Shown in pieces: positions 42,641 through 51,970 of a stretch of 64,000 nt of DNA. A program made the translations under genes and the position numbers. The stretch's first letter is position 1. The number at the start of each line of letters is the position of its first letter. The stretch is from Halovulum dunhuangense. Lineage in GTDB: Bacteria; Pseudomonadota; Alphaproteobacteria; Rhodobacterales; Rhodobacteraceae. The notes below the pieces were generated by a model. The model made no database searches, was not told the DNA's origin, and was given only the letters and a program-made list of their open reading frames with translations. The stretch spans positions 868,001-932,000 of the forward strand of contig NZ_JABFBC010000001.1 of the NCBI RefSeq assembly GCF_013093415.1, given 5' to 3'.

Positions 42641-43567
42641 TCAGGCTTTGCGGCCGCGCTGGCCACGCGGCTGGCTCGCGCTCAGGATCTTGAAGCGTCC
42701 GTCGACATGCAGCTGGTCGCGGTTGTGGAAATGCGCGTCGATGGTGGCCTCGTAGGGCAGTTGACGGTTGGCCACCATAAGGAAGCGGCCGCGGGGAGTC
42801 AGCAGCCTGGCGGCAGCGGCGATGAAGGCGCGACCAAGATCCGGGTCCGCGTTCCGCGAGACGTGGAAGGGCGGGTTCGACACGACCAGGTCGTAGGGGC
42901 CGCCCTCCCACCGCGCGACATCCGCCCAGCGGAACCGCGCGCGCGGGTCGGTGACGTTGCGCTTCGCTGCCTCGAGCGCCGCGTGCTCGGCCTCGACCAG
43001 GTCGCAGCTTTCCAGCCCTGGCGCGGTTGCCAGCAGTGCGGACGACAGCGCCCCCCAGCCTGCACCCAGATCGCAGGCGGCGCCCTTGGCCTTTTCGGGC
43101 AGGAAGCGCGTCAGAAGTGCGGTGGCAGGATCGATGCCCTCGGCGCTGAACATGCCGGGGGCTGTCCAGAAGCCGTCTTCGTTCCGTGCAGGCTCGGCCG
43201 CCACGGTCCAATTCGCAAGCTCTGCCGGAAGCACGGGCGGGCGCTGTGCCCAGGCGATCTTGCCATGAGCCTTGGAGGCGACCCCCTCTACCGTCAGGAC
43301 GGCGCGCAGCGCCTTGAGCACCGGCTCGATGCCGTCGGTCTTCTGCCCGTCGACCAGCAGCCAGCCACCTTCGGGCAGCAGGCGAAGCGCCTCGGCGATT
43401 CGCGCCATGGCCTGCATGCGGTTCCGCGGCAGGCATGCCACGACCATCGCGGGCGTCTCGCTGCCTGCCACGATCGCCACCTTTCCGCCGGCGGCGGCGA
43501 TGGCATCATGATCGGGGCGAAACCCGGTGACATGCAGCACGGGCGCGGGCAGGGGGCTGTCCGCCAT
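42641..43567 (-). CDS. RsmC-like SAM-dependent methyltransferase
   Basis: A 308-residue two-domain protein: an N-terminal pseudo-methyltransferase half and a C-terminal catalytic half with CDLGAGWGALS (SAM binding) and VVSNPPFH, the NPPF motif of N6-adenine/N2-guanine methyltransferases. This is the arrangement of RsmC (16S rRNA G1207) and RlmG. Which rRNA base is the target cannot be told. Confidence 0.8.
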   Translation of the reverse strand: MADSPLPAPVLHVTGFRPDHDAIAAAGGKVAIVAGSETPAMVVACLPRNRMQAMARIAEALRLLPEGGWLLVDGQKTDGIEPVLKALRAVLTVEGVASKAHGKIAWAQRPPVLPAELANWTVAAEPARNEDGFWTAPGMFSAEGIDPATALLTRFLPEKAKGAACDLGAGWGALSSALLATAPGLESCDLVEAEHAALEAAKRNVTDPRARFRWADVARWEGGPYDLVVSNPPFHVSRNADPDLGRAFIAAAARLLTPRGRFLMVANRQLPYEATIDAHFHNRDQLHVDGRFKILSASQPRGQRGRKA

Positions 43568-43664
43568 GTATTCGGCGGCGCCAAGGATGACACTGCCCGT
43601 TCCGCCCGCGGGGGCGATTGCGCCCTGCTCGAACGGGAGATGGATGCGTTGGGAGAGGATGGGG

Positions 43665-44009
43665 TTACTCTTTTTCCATGGTGCACTGAAGCGGGTGCTG
43701 GTTGCGCCTGGCGTAATCCATCACCTGAGTCACCTTGGTCTCTGCGATCTCGAACGAGAACACGCCCACCACGGCAACGCCCTTCTTGTGCACGGTCAGC
43801 ATGATGTCCACCGCCTGCGCATGGTTGATGCCGAAGAATCGCTCCAGCACATGCACGACGAATTCCATCGGCGTGTAGTCGTCGTTCAGCAGCAGCACCT
43901 TGTAGAGCGGCGGGCGCTGGGTCTTGGATCGGGTCTTGGTCGCAATGCCGACATCGCCCGACCCGCCGTCTTCGGGGCCGCCTGGTCCTGTCATCTCGGG
44001 ATCGCGCAT
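43665..44009 (-). CDS. clpS: ATP-dependent Clp protease adaptor ClpS
   Basis: About 114 residues. The core [20 protein letters not shown] and [21 protein letters not shown] has the acidic/hydrophobic pocket that holds N-degron residues and hands them to ClpAP. The N-terminal about 30 residues are flexible. The start is uncertain: ATG at 44009 (MRDPEMTG) or 43994 (MTGPGG); the longer frame from 44072 would run into the phasin terminator. It precedes the methyltransferase and SDR genes. Confidence 0.93.
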   Translation of the reverse strand: MRDPEMTGPGGPEDGGSGDVGIATKTRSKTQRPPLYKVLLLNDDYTPMEFVVHVLERFFGINHAQAVDIMLTVHKKGVAVVGVFSFEIAETKVTQVMDYARRNQHPLQCTMEKE

Positions 44010-44071
44010 ACCTGTCACGTCGGTGGCCACACTCTTTGACTCGGTGGCCGACAATATATGAAGGCGCTTCA

Positions 44072-44099
44072 AATAGAAAAGGGGGCAGATGCCCCCTTT
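44072..44099 (-). terminator. Intrinsic terminator after phaP
   Basis: On the minus strand AAAGGGGGCATCTGCCCCC is followed by TTTTCTATTT. It lies between the phasin stop and the clpS start and separates the two transcripts. Confidence 0.9.
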
Positions 44100-44127
44100 C
44101 CGTTCGTCCGGTCCGCCCGAGGGAGGA

Positions 44128-44571
44128 TCAGGCGCCGAACGACTTCATCGCGTCGGCCGCAGCGGTGAAACGCTGGTTGATCGGCGCGGTGATGTCCTTG
44201 GCGGCGGCGGCGTAGATCTCGTTCATCTTGGTCGCCTGGGCCACGAAGCCCTCGAAGGCAGCCTGCGCAAAGGCGGTCTGCTTTTCCATCAGCTCGGTCA
44301 TGTTCTTGGCCGAGGCCAGATCCTGGGCAGCGGCAACGCTGTCCTCGAAGGATTTCTTGGAGTAGGCGCTCATCTCGGCGCCGATGCCTTCGGCGGTCTT
44401 GGCGGCGATTTCGGCCGACTTGACGACGGCGTCCACGTTCTCCTGGGTAAAGGCGCTCATGTCCTCGAAGCCCTTGGTGAATTTTTCCATGTTCTCGGTC
44501 ATCGCCTTCTGTGCGTCAGCGGCGATTTCCTCGACTTTCGCGGTCGCCGCTTTGGTGGTGGCTTTGGTCAT
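44128..44571 (-). CDS. phaP: Phasin (PHB granule surface protein)
   Basis: A 147-residue all-helical, Ala/Lys/Glu-rich protein with the phasin_2 pattern: [38 protein letters not shown] and [20 protein letters not shown]. It coats polyhydroxyalkanoate granules, so the host probably stores PHB. AGGAGATATCC precedes the ATG. Its promoter carries three PhaR-type sites (44607-44664), pointing to autoregulated repression when granules are absent. Confidence 0.92.
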   Translation of the reverse strand: MTKATTKAATAKVEEIAADAQKAMTENMEKFTKGFEDMSAFTQENVDAVVKSAEIAAKTAEGIGAEMSAYSKKSFEDSVAAAQDLASAKNMTELMEKQTAFAQAAFEGFVAQATKMNEIYAAAAKDITAPINQRFTAAADAMKSFGA

Positions 44572-44606
44572 AGGATATCTCCTGACAGCGTGGGTTTCGG
44601 TTTATT

Positions 44607-44664
44607 CTGCACTGCAACATAGTGTTTATGCTGCACTGCGTCAAGATCCCTGCCGCACTGCGGC
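44607..44664 (-). promoter_or_regulatory. phaP promoter with three PhaR-type operators
   Basis: On the minus strand TTGACG (44644-44639) and TATGTT (44621-44616) are 17 bases apart, a good sigma-70-type promoter. Three copies of the GCACTGC core lie at 44608-44616, 44632-44640 and 44655-44661, spaced about two helical turns; the middle one sits in the -35/-10 spacer and the first overlaps the -10. CTGC-N3-GCAG is the known PhaR site form in Rhodobacter/Paracoccus, and these match it with small changes; the outer one is a perfect GCCGC-ACT-GCGGC palindrome. Confidence 0.75.
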
Positions 44665-44811
44665 AATGCCCGTGAAAGTGCTTCAAGAACGCCCGCTCAG
44701 CTGTTGATAACAAGAGGGTTTTCGCAACGTCCGACTCGTGCTACGGTGAAACCAATAACAAGGAGACCGAAAAATCGGCTCCAGAGGCAGGTTCCGTCGG
44801 CGGAGAAACCG

Positions 44812-46284
44812 ATGTCAGTACAGGCAGGACGCGGGCTGCTGCTCGTGGCATTTCTATTTCTCGGAAGCGCGATGGCTTTCGCCGCGCCCTATGCGGCGCT
44901 GGTGATGGATGCACGGGACGGGCGGGTGATCCACTCGGAAAACGCCGACACCCGGCTGCACCCCGCGTCGCTTACCAAGATGATGACCCTTTACCTGGTG
45001 TTCGACGCGGTCCAGCGGGGACAACTCTCGCTGGATCAGAAGATCACCATTTCGGCAAACGCGGCCGCAGAGCCGCCCTCGAAGCTGGGGCTCAGACGGG
45101 GCCAGCAGATCGAGCTGCAATACCTTATCCGTGCCGCCGCGGTCAAATCGGCCAACGATGCCGCCACCGCGCTTGGCGAGGCGGTCTCCGGCTCGGAAGA
45201 AGCCTTTGCGCGCAAGATGACCGCGACCGCCCGCGCGATGGGGATGAAGAACACCACCTTCAAGAACGCGCATGGCCTGACTGCGGCGGGACACCTCTCC
45301 ACCGCGCGCGACATGGCACTTCTTGGTCGGCAGCTGTTCTATGATTTCCCGCAGTACTACAACCTGTTCAGCCGCCGCTCGACCAGCGCCAAGATCGCGA
45401 CCGTCTACAACACCAACCGGCGCTTTCTGGACGCCTATCAGGGCGCCGACGGGATCAAGACCGGCTACACCCGTGCTGCCGGTTTCAACCTCGTGGCCTC
45501 GGCCCAGCGTGGCGGCAAGCGAGTGATCGTCTCGCTTTTCGGCGGCAACAGCACCGCCAGCCGCAATGCCAAGGTGGCCGAGCTGATGGATCTTGGCCTG
45601 CGCCAGGCGCCAACGCAGGTCGCCGTCGTGCGGCCCGCCCGCGTGAATGTCGCGTCGGGTGGCGCGACCGTGATCGCCCGGGCCGACACGACGCTAAAGA
45701 CCGCGCCCCGCCCCGTGGTGCGCGCGCGTGAGGATCAGCAGCCTGTCGCCGTTGCCGCCGTCGACACGCTGGCCGTGCAGATCGCGACCGAGGTCAGCCG
45801 CGCGCTCACCGACGAGGAGTTGCCGCAGATCGCCGCCAGTTCGAAGGAACTGGCCGATGCGCCGCCCACACCCGATGCGCAGCCGCTGCTGCCCAACGCG
45901 ATCAGGCCATTGCTGCGCCCCGACAGCATCGACATCGCGCGCCGTTCGCCCGATGAAAAGCCCGAAGCGCCCGAGGTGGAGGTCGCCTCGATCGCGCCGC
46001 CCCCGCCCGCCCCCGAGGTCCGCAGCGTCCGGCAGGGCAATGCCGGCACCTATATCGTGCAGCTGGGCGGCAAGCATAACCGCACGAACGCCGAGCGGCT
46101 TCTGCTGACGACCGCGCTTCAGGAGATGGAGGCGCTCGAAGGAAGCAAGCGTGACCTGCTGCCCACCGGAGAGCCCGGCTGGTATCGCGCGCGCTTCGTG
46201 GGCCTGAGCGCCGAGGCGGCAGAAACCGCATGCGCGCGCCTTGCCGCGCGTCAGACCCCCTGCGAGGTGGTGGCCGGCGGCTGA
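44812..46284 (+). CDS. D-alanyl-D-alanine carboxypeptidase with C-terminal SPOR domain
   Basis: A 490-residue PBP5-type enzyme. Signal peptide about 1-24; active-site motifs S53-x-x-K56 in PASLTKMMT, SAN in VKSANDAA and KTG in GIKTGYTRA. A Pro/Ala-rich linker follows the catalytic domain, and the last about 75 residues (GTYIVQLGGKHNRTNAERLL, then GWYRARFVGL) form a SPOR domain that binds denuded glycan strands at the septum. It trims pentapeptides of peptidoglycan, likely at the division site. It converges on mipZ. Confidence 0.92.
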   Translation: MSVQAGRGLLLVAFLFLGSAMAFAAPYAALVMDARDGRVIHSENADTRLHPASLTKMMTLYLVFDAVQRGQLSLDQKITISANAAAEPPSKLGLRRGQQIELQYLIRAAAVKSANDAATALGEAVSGSEEAFARKMTATARAMGMKNTTFKNAHGLTAAGHLSTARDMALLGRQLFYDFPQYYNLFSRRSTSAKIATVYNTNRRFLDAYQGADGIKTGYTRAAGFNLVASAQRGGKRVIVSLFGGNSTASRNAKVAELMDLGLRQAPTQVAVVRPARVNVASGGATVIARADTTLKTAPRPVVRAREDQQPVAVAAVDTLAVQIATEVSRALTDEELPQIAASSKELADAPPTPDAQPLLPNAIRPLLRPDSIDIARRSPDEKPEAPEVEVASIAPPPPAPEVRSVRQGNAGTYIVQLGGKHNRTNAERLLLTTALQEMEALEGSKRDLLPTGEPGWYRARFVGLSAEAAETACARLAARQTPCEVVAGG

Positions 46285-46301
46285 GCCGCCCGCCTCCGGC
46301 G

Positions 46302-47111
46302 TCAGAAGGCCAGCTTGACCCCCGGCAGGTTCAGCGCGCGGATCAGTTCACGCAGCTCCTGTCGGGCGGCGATGTTCGATATGGTCAGCCGCCCGCCGCC
46401 AGCATCGCCCAGGTCGAGCAGGGTCAGCCCTTGCAAAAACAGTTCGCGGAACACCACGCGCTCGGTGAAACCGGGGACGATGCGAAACCCGATGCGGCGC
46501 GACAGCTCGGTCAGCGCATCGCCCACCCGGCGCTTGTTGTGCATGTCGGTGGTCCCGACACGGTTGCGCAGCACCGTCCAGTCGAGCGGCGGCAGCCCCG
46601 CCGAGGCGCGCAGCTGACGCGCCGACCACACCATTTCGGAATAGATGGACGGACCGGCGACCTTGCCCGTTGCCGGGTCCAGCCGCGCCAGCAGATCCAG
46701 GTCCACCAGGCTGTCGTTCATCGGCGTGATCAGCGTGTCGGCCGCTGAATGGGCCATCTGGGCATAGCGCGTATGCGCGCCGGGGCAGTCGATCACGACA
46801 AAACTGCAACTGGCGTCCAGCGTGCGCAGCGCATCGGCAAAGGCCTCTTCCTCTTCGGCCTGTGCGTCGCGCAGGCTGTCCCTGTCGCTCAGGCGCAGCG
46901 CATAGGCGTGGGGCAGCGGCAGGTCGAGCCCCTCGCGCTCTACCGTTGCGCGGCGGTTGCGGACATAGGCCATCAGGCTTTGCTGGCGCAGGTCGAGGTC
47001 GATCACCCCGACCGCCTCTCCCGACCGCATGAGCGCGGTGCAGACATGCATTGCCGTGGTGGACTTGCCCGACCCGCCCTTTTCGTTGCCGAGCACGATG
47101 ATATGCGCCAT
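46302..47111 (-). CDS. mipZ: Division-plane positioning ATPase MipZ
   Basis: A 269-residue ParA/MinD-type ATPase. The deviant Walker A is GNEKGGSGKST (residues 8-18), with VIDLDLRQQSL and VVIDCPGAH for the other nucleotide motifs. MipZ forms gradients from the ParB-bound origins and inhibits FtsZ assembly away from midcell. RNRRATVEREGLDLPLPHAY is the MipZ-specific region. It is in a minus-strand run behind rpmE, separated by a terminator. Confidence 0.93.
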   Translation of the reverse strand: MAHIIVLGNEKGGSGKSTTAMHVCTALMRSGEAVGVIDLDLRQQSLMAYVRNRRATVEREGLDLPLPHAYALRLSDRDSLRDAQAEEEEAFADALRTLDASCSFVVIDCPGAHTRYAQMAHSAADTLITPMNDSLVDLDLLARLDPATGKVAGPSIYSEMVWSARQLRASAGLPPLDWTVLRNRVGTTDMHNKRRVGDALTELSRRIGFRIVPGFTERVVFRELFLQGLTLLDLGDAGGGRLTISNIAARQELRELIRALNLPGVKLAF

Positions 47112-47141
47112 GTCCCGTCCCTGAGCTTTTGCGGCCCCAAG

Positions 47142-47170
47142 AAAAAAGCGCCGCCCCCGGGGGACGGCGC
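47142..47170 (-). terminator. Intrinsic terminator after rpmE
   Basis: On the minus strand GCGCCGTCCCCC pairs with GGGGGCGGCGC and is followed by T6 (plus-strand A6 at 47142-47147). Confidence 0.92.
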
Positions 47171-47211
47171 CTTCGTATCTAGACCGGATCGATCGCGCTT
47201 TGAAGCGTCGA

Positions 47212-47433
47212 TCAGAAGCCCAGGCCCTCGTATTTCTTCTTGAACTTCGATACGCGGCCGCCGGTGTCCATCAGGCGGCTCGAACCGCCGGTCCAGGCCG
47301 GGTGCGACGACGGGTCGATGTCCAGCGAGAGCGTGTCGCCTTCCTTGCCGTAGGTCGAGCGCATCTGCACCACGGTGCCGTCGGTCATCTTCACTTCGAT
47401 GAAGTGGTAGTCGGGATGGATGTCTTTTCTCAT
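47212..47433 (-). CDS. rpmE: 50S ribosomal protein L31
   Basis: A 73-residue protein starting [20 protein letters not shown] and ending [20 protein letters not shown]. It lacks the zinc-binding cysteines of the C+ type, which is usual in alphaproteobacteria. The start at 47433 follows family length; the longer open frame is not used. Confidence 0.95.
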   Translation of the reverse strand: MRKDIHPDYHFIEVKMTDGTVVQMRSTYGKEGDTLSLDIDPSSHPAWTGGSSRLMDTGGRVSKFKKKYEGLGF

Positions 47434-47571
47434 CGCATTGGGTCCTGGTTCGGGTGACTGATTCACCCTGCGGCCGCCTCGTTTGCGCCGGTAGGATGTC
47501 GCCACCCCGTTGCGGGGTCGCGGACGTCTATCAACTTTGCCCCTGTGCCGCAAGAGCCGGTGCATGACGCA

Positions 47572-48540
47572 TCACTCGGTGCGGCGCGGGTCGTAGACGC
47601 GGTGCACGTCCGCACCCGGGTTGCGGGTCTGGCGCAGGTTTCGCACCTGTTCGCGCTCCGCCTCGTAGTCGATATCGGGTACGGACATGGCCCGCCGCTC
47701 GGCCGCCAGCCGGTTGCGCACGCCCTCGTAGGCGATGGCCATGCCGCCATAGGAAATGCAGGGCGCATAGATGCTCCACAAGGCCACCGCCCCCGCCAGA
47801 ACGAGCGAAGGTTCCCCCTCGAATCCCAGCGCAAGACCGGGGGCCATCAGGATCCACAGGGCGCCGGGCAGCGCCACCGCAAGCATGTAGAGCAGGAACT
47901 GGTGCACCCCGTAGCGCCCCATCCCGTAGATCAGGTCGTGCTCGGGCGCGTAGTGCACGGCGGTCGCCGCCAGCGCCGCCATCGGCACGCCGAATATCGC
48001 GACGCAGAGCGCCCCGATCGAGGCCATCATCACGTTGATCACGATGCCCGGAACCACCAGCCGGTCCGCCTCGACCGCGATCTGCTCCATCTGCGGCATC
48101 AGTTCCGCCATCGCCCCGCTGTCGAATGTGACGAGCGCGGCGATGAAGGGGCGGATCACGTTCTCGGCCCCGGGCACGGCCGCCGGGATCACCACGGTGA
48201 AGGCGACGTAATACACGATTGCCCCGAGCACGATCGACATGATCAGCTGCACCAGCAGGTGCGTCATGAGCATCCTGCCCGTCGCCCGCAGCAGCCCGCC
48301 CGCCGTGGGCGCGGTCGTGGCGCGGATCGTCATCAGCCCCGCGCGAATCCCGTTGAGGATCAGGAAGGATGTTCCCATCGTGGAAAGGATCAGGACGATC
48401 ATGCCGATCACCCAGATGTTCGATGTCGCCAGGAACAGCCCCACGACGACCAGCACGAAGATCAGAAGGATCGGCAGATACCGCGCGAAGACGATCGGCG
48501 ATATCAGCAGGGCGCGCAGGATGAAGGCGGGTATCGACAT
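47572..48540 (-). CDS. Polytopic membrane protein of unknown function
   Basis: A 322-residue protein with about six to seven hydrophobic segments (two near the N-terminus, VQLIMSIVLGAIVYYV, VINVMMASIGALCVAI, YMLAVALPGALWILM, VALWSIYAPCISYGG) and a charged C-terminal 60 residues. No recognised family or motif. It lies alone between rpmE and rplS. Confidence 0.75.
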   Translation of the reverse strand: MSIPAFILRALLISPIVFARYLPILLIFVLVVVGLFLATSNIWVIGMIVLILSTMGTSFLILNGIRAGLMTIRATTAPTAGGLLRATGRMLMTHLLVQLIMSIVLGAIVYYVAFTVVIPAAVPGAENVIRPFIAALVTFDSGAMAELMPQMEQIAVEADRLVVPGIVINVMMASIGALCVAIFGVPMAALAATAVHYAPEHDLIYGMGRYGVHQFLLYMLAVALPGALWILMAPGLALGFEGEPSLVLAGAVALWSIYAPCISYGGMAIAYEGVRNRLAAERRAMSVPDIDYEAEREQVRNLRQTRNPGADVHRVYDPRRTE

Positions 48541-48599
48541 GGGGGAACTGTACCCGCATTCATGGCAAAAAGAAGATGCGACTGCGGAAGCCCCACACG

Positions 48600-48627
48600 A
48601 AAAAGGCGGCCACGAAGGGCCGCCTTT
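48600..48627 (-). terminator. Intrinsic terminator after rplS
   Basis: On the minus strand GGCGGCC and GGCCGCC (plus 48605-48611 and 48618-48624) form a 7-bp stem followed by T4 and more T-rich sequence. It ends the rpsP-rimM-trmD-rplS transcript. Confidence 0.9.
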
Positions 48628-48651
48628 CGCGAATTCCGGGAAGTGTAGCCC

Positions 48652-49038
48652 TTACGCCTCGGCGCTGGTGTTCTTCTCGCGGTAGTTCGACTTCTCGGCG
48701 ATGCGGGCCGACTTGCCACGGCGCGCACGCAGGTAATAAAGCTTGGCGCGGCGGACCTTGCCGCGGCGCACGACGGTGATGCTGTCGATGTTCGGCGAAT
48801 GCAGGGGGAACACACGCTCCACGCCCTCGCCGAAGGAAATCTTGCGCACGGTGAACGAGGCACCGATGCCGCTGCCGCCCTTGCGCGAAATGCAGACGCC
48901 CTCATAGGCCTGCACGCGGCTGCGGGTGCCTTCCGTGACCTTGTAGCCGACGCGGATGGTGTCGCCGGCGGCGAAATCCGGGATGTCCCGGGCCAGCGCG
49001 GCGATCTGCTCTTTCTCGAGCTGTTCGATGATGTTCAT
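48652..49038 (-). CDS. rplS: 50S ribosomal protein L19
   Basis: A 128-residue protein starting [15 protein letters not shown] with the L19 core [20 protein letters not shown] and [20 protein letters not shown]. It sits at the 30S-50S interface. Its ATG lies a few bases past the trmD stop (49043), so it is translated from the same mRNA. Confidence 0.97.
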   Translation of the reverse strand: MNIIEQLEKEQIAALARDIPDFAAGDTIRVGYKVTEGTRSRVQAYEGVCISRKGGSGIGASFTVRKISFGEGVERVFPLHSPNIDSITVVRRGKVRRAKLYYLRARRGKSARIAEKSNYREKNTSAEA

Positions 49039-49042
49039 CGGT

Positions 49043-49906
49043 TCATTCCTTCTGCTCGCCTTTTGCGGCGATGGTGTGCGCGTCCGAGAGCTCTTCACCT
49101 TCCACCGGGTCCCTGCCTTGCGCTGCAAGCCAGGCCCGCCAGAGATCGGGACGACGTTCCTTGGTCAGGCGTTCGGCCTGGGCCTGCCGCCACGCGGCAA
49201 TCTGGCCATGATGCCCCGAGAGGAGGATCTGCGGGATGTCATGGCCTTCCCATTCCGTCGGCCTGGTATACTGCGGGTGCTCGAGAAGCCCGTGCGAGAA
49301 ACTCTCCTCCGCCACCGACTCCGCATTTCCGAGCACGCGGGGTATAAGGCGAACGGTCGCATCTATCAAGGCCTGAGCGGCGATCTCTCCGCCGGACAGC
49401 ACGAAATCCCCAACCGAGACTTCCAGCACGCCGCGCGCGTCCAGCACCCGCTGGTCCACGCCCTCGAACCGCCCGCAGAGCAGCGTCACGCCATCGGCCT
49501 GCGCCAGGCGCTGCGCCATGGCCTGGCTGAAGGGTACGCCGCGCGGGGAAAGATATATCACCGGCCAGTCGCCACCCGCGCCATCTGCTGCCGCATCGAG
49601 TGCCGCCGCCACCACGTCGGGCCGCAGCACCATGCCGGCGCCGCCGCCCGCGGGCGTGTCGTCCACGTTGCGGTGGCGGCCCACGCCGAAGTCGCGCAGG
49701 TCGATCGTCTCGAGCCACCATATCCCCTGGTCAAGCGCACGGCCCGTCAGCGACAGGCCCAGAACGCCGGGAAACGCGTCGGGAAACAGCGTGATGACCC
49801 TGGCGCCCCAGGCCCGCGACAGGCGCTGCGGTTCGGCCATCAGGTCGCGCGGCGTGGCGCTTGCCCGGATCGACAGCCGGCCATGGGATCTGGGCGCATC
49901 GCTCAT
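49043..49906 (-). CDS. trmD: tRNA (guanine37-N1)-methyltransferase
   Basis: A 287-residue SPOUT methyltransferase that makes m1G37 and prevents +1 frameshifting. [11 protein letters not shown] starts the fold after an N-terminal tail of about 35 residues longer than in E. coli. [25 protein letters not shown] and [12 protein letters not shown] form the knot and active site. Its start overlaps the stop of the sulfotransferase-like gene (ATGA at 49903-49906). Confidence 0.96.
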   Translation of the reverse strand: MSDAPRSHGRLSIRASATPRDLMAEPQRLSRAWGARVITLFPDAFPGVLGLSLTGRALDQGIWWLETIDLRDFGVGRHRNVDDTPAGGGAGMVLRPDVVAAALDAAADGAGGDWPVIYLSPRGVPFSQAMAQRLAQADGVTLLCGRFEGVDQRVLDARGVLEVSVGDFVLSGGEIAAQALIDATVRLIPRVLGNAESVAEESFSHGLLEHPQYTRPTEWEGHDIPQILLSGHHGQIAAWRQAQAERLTKERRPDLWRAWLAAQGRDPVEGEELSDAHTIAAKGEQKE

Positions 49907-50637
49907 GCCGCCGCCACCCGGCTTGCGACCAGCGCCTCGGCCTCTGCATGCGACAGCCCGACATTCGCTTGTGGGCCGGGGCGCAAGGCCGCGCGTTCGG
50001 GGTCGGGCAGCCCGATCAGGTCCAGCACCGCCTCGACCGGGCCCAGGCGCCGGGGGCCATGTATCTCCAGCGGTGCGGTCAGGACCGGCACCGGCGCGAT
50101 CCGCGCCGATATGCGCGCGACCAGCGCATCCATGTCCGGTATCCCGGCCGTGCGTCCGGCGAACTGCTCGAAGGGAATGGCCAGCCCGTCATGCTTGACC
50201 TGGTGCCGCCAGGCGCTGTTGATCCAGGCATCCCGCTTACGGGTCGTGTAGACGAAGGTCACGTCGGCATCGGCGCCCCACACCGCGCGCACCGCCCGCA
50301 GCGTCTCGACGGCAAGTTCCGGTGCGACGGCGAAGGACCAGGCGCCCTTTCGGCCGGGCATCAGCCCCGACAGCCGCTCGGCCGAGATGACGACGGTGCG
50401 CCCCTCGGGCCCCGGAAGAGACCGAAGCCCGCGCACGAGTTGCCAGCGAAACAGCAGGCGCGTCAGGGCCGAAGGGCGCCGCGCGACCAGCGCCGCGGTC
50501 TGCGCCGCACGATTGATGTCGGTGCGCCGGACATAAAGGATACGGCTTGAAAGCGCCTTGCGGTTCTTTTGCAGGCAGCGCTGAAGGCTGCTTGTGCCCG
50601 TCTTGTGAAACCCGGCATGAACGACGACGCGTGTCAT
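49903..50637 (-). CDS. Sulfotransferase-like protein inside the rimM-trmD operon
   Basis: A 244-residue protein. [19 protein letters not shown] (residues 7-25) is a P-loop-like 5'-phosphosulfate-binding motif of sulfotransferases; VISAERLSG and [16 protein letters not shown] resemble the 3'-phosphate-binding strand and helix (RxPxxxxxS-like). Whether it really uses PAPS is unproven. It overlaps rimM upstream (50634-50637) and trmD downstream (49903-49906) by ATGA, so its translation is tied to both ribosome-assembly genes, an unexpected position for a sulfotransferase. Confidence 0.75.
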   Translation of the reverse strand: MTRVVVHAGFHKTGTSSLQRCLQKNRKALSSRILYVRRTDINRAAQTAALVARRPSALTRLLFRWQLVRGLRSLPGPEGRTVVISAERLSGLMPGRKGAWSFAVAPELAVETLRAVRAVWGADADVTFVYTTRKRDAWINSAWRHQVKHDGLAIPFEQFAGRTAGIPDMDALVARISARIAPVPVLTAPLEIHGPRRLGPVEAVLDLIGLPDPERAALRPGPQANVGLSHAEAEALVASRVAAA

Positions 50638-51161
50638 GCCTGTTCCTCTGGAAAGATGCCGGCCGGCGGGTCCGCGATCAGCCGGCCCGAGGCCAGATCG
50701 ACCGTCGGCACCGTCGCCCGGGTAAAGGGCAGCAGGACGCCACCCTTCAGCCCGGGGCCCGTCACTTCCAGCAGGTCGCCCGCGCCGTGGTTGTGGATCG
50801 CCTGGACCACGCCCAGCACGCGCCCGCCGGTGTCCACCACCGCAAGGCCGATCAGGTCGGCATGGTAGAACTCGTCATCAGGCAGCGCCGGCAGCTTTTC
50901 GCGCGGGGCGAAAAGCTGCACGCCACGCAGCGCCTCGGCCTGCTCGCGCGTGGCAACGCCGCCCAGCCGCACGGCGAAACCGCCGGCGACCGCGCGGGTG
51001 ATCTTCAGCGTGAGGCTGCGCCCGTCGCGGGTCACGAGCGGCGAATAGGCAGCGATCGCCTCGGGCTCGGCGCAAAAGGATTTCACGCGCGCCTCGCCGC
51101 GCACGCCGAAGGCGCCGGTTATCGCGCCCACGCAGATCAGGCCCTCGGGATCGTCGTCCAT
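50634..51161 (-). CDS. rimM: Ribosome maturation factor RimM
   Basis: A 175-residue protein with the RimM N-terminal beta-barrel ([21 protein letters not shown]) and PRC-like C-terminal barrel ([25 protein letters not shown]). It binds S19 in 30S assembly. It lies between rpsP and the sulfotransferase-like gene. Confidence 0.95.
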   Translation of the reverse strand: MDDDPEGLICVGAITGAFGVRGEARVKSFCAEPEAIAAYSPLVTRDGRSLTLKITRAVAGGFAVRLGGVATREQAEALRGVQLFAPREKLPALPDDEFYHADLIGLAVVDTGGRVLGVVQAIHNHGAGDLLEVTGPGLKGGVLLPFTRATVPTVDLASGRLIADPPAGIFPEEQA

Positions 51162-51226
51162 GGCCCATGCTCCTGCCGGTGCGGCGGCCCCCGGTCAGGC
51201 GACAAGGGGCCACGCGCAAGAACGCA

Positions 51227-51613
51227 TCACTCGGCGCTGGCTTCCGCGGCCGGTGCGGCGGCAGCTTCGGCGGCCTTGGCAGCCTTCTCGGCCTTTTCCT
51301 TGGCACGTTCCTGGGCCTTCTTGCCCGGCGCACCCTTCTTGAGGTTGGCGCGCTCCTTCTTGGCCAGGACGCCCGCGGTTTCCAGCATGCGGCTCACGCG
51401 GTCGGTGGTCTGGGCGCCCTGGGCCAGCCAGTACTGGACGCGCTCGACGTTCATCACGATCCGGCTCTCGTCGGTCTTGGGCAGCAGCGGGCTGTAGGTG
51501 CCCAGCTTCTCGATGAAGCGGCCGTCGCGGGGCATCCGCGTATCGGCGGCGACGATGCGGTAGAAGGGGCGCTTCTTGGAACCACCGCGGGCCAGTCGGA
51601 TCTTGATTGCCAT
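51227..51613 (-). CDS. rpsP: 30S ribosomal protein S16
   Basis: A 128-residue protein: [20 protein letters not shown] followed by [15 protein letters not shown] is the S16 core. The C-terminal 45 residues are a Lys/Ala/Glu-rich tail common in alphaproteobacteria. First gene of the rpsP-rimM-(ST)-trmD-rplS order. Confidence 0.97.
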   Translation of the reverse strand: MAIKIRLARGGSKKRPFYRIVAADTRMPRDGRFIEKLGTYSPLLPKTDESRIVMNVERVQYWLAQGAQTTDRVSRMLETAGVLAKKERANLKKGAPGKKAQERAKEKAEKAAKAAEAAAAPAAEASAE

Positions 51614-51652
51614 TTTTCGTGTCTCCTTTTGAATGGCGATGGAAGGGGCGCG

Positions 51653-51970
51653 TCAGGCGTCCCCTTCAAGGAACTGCTCGTGATGCCGGATGACTTCCGA
51701 GATCACGAAATTCAGGAATTTCTTGGCGAAGGCGGGATCCAGATCCGCCTCCTCGGCCAGCCTTTCCAGCCGGGCGATCTGCTGCGCCTCGCGCGCGGGG
51801 TCCGACGGCGGCAGCGTGTGCGCCGCCTTCAGCCGGCCCACGGCCTGCGTGTGCTTGAAGCGCTCGGCCAGCGTGTAGACGAGGATCGCATCCAGCCGGT
51901 CGATGCTTTCGCGGTGTTCCCGCAGCACTTCGGCCGCACGGTCCGTCGCGTCGAGATTTGCGTCGTTCAT
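51653..51970 (-). CDS. Chorismate mutase (AroQ type)
   Basis: A 105-residue all-helical protein. REHRESIDRLDAILVYTLAER and KAAHTLPPSDPAREAQQ carry the AroQ arginine, aspartate and glutamine residues. It turns chorismate into prephenate for phenylalanine and tyrosine. Its start overlaps the ffh stop (51967-51970), so it is in the ffh transcript. Confidence 0.9.
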   Translation of the reverse strand: MNDANLDATDRAAEVLREHRESIDRLDAILVYTLAERFKHTQAVGRLKAAHTLPPSDPAREAQQIARLERLAEEADLDPAFAKKFLNFVISEVIRHHEQFLEGDA

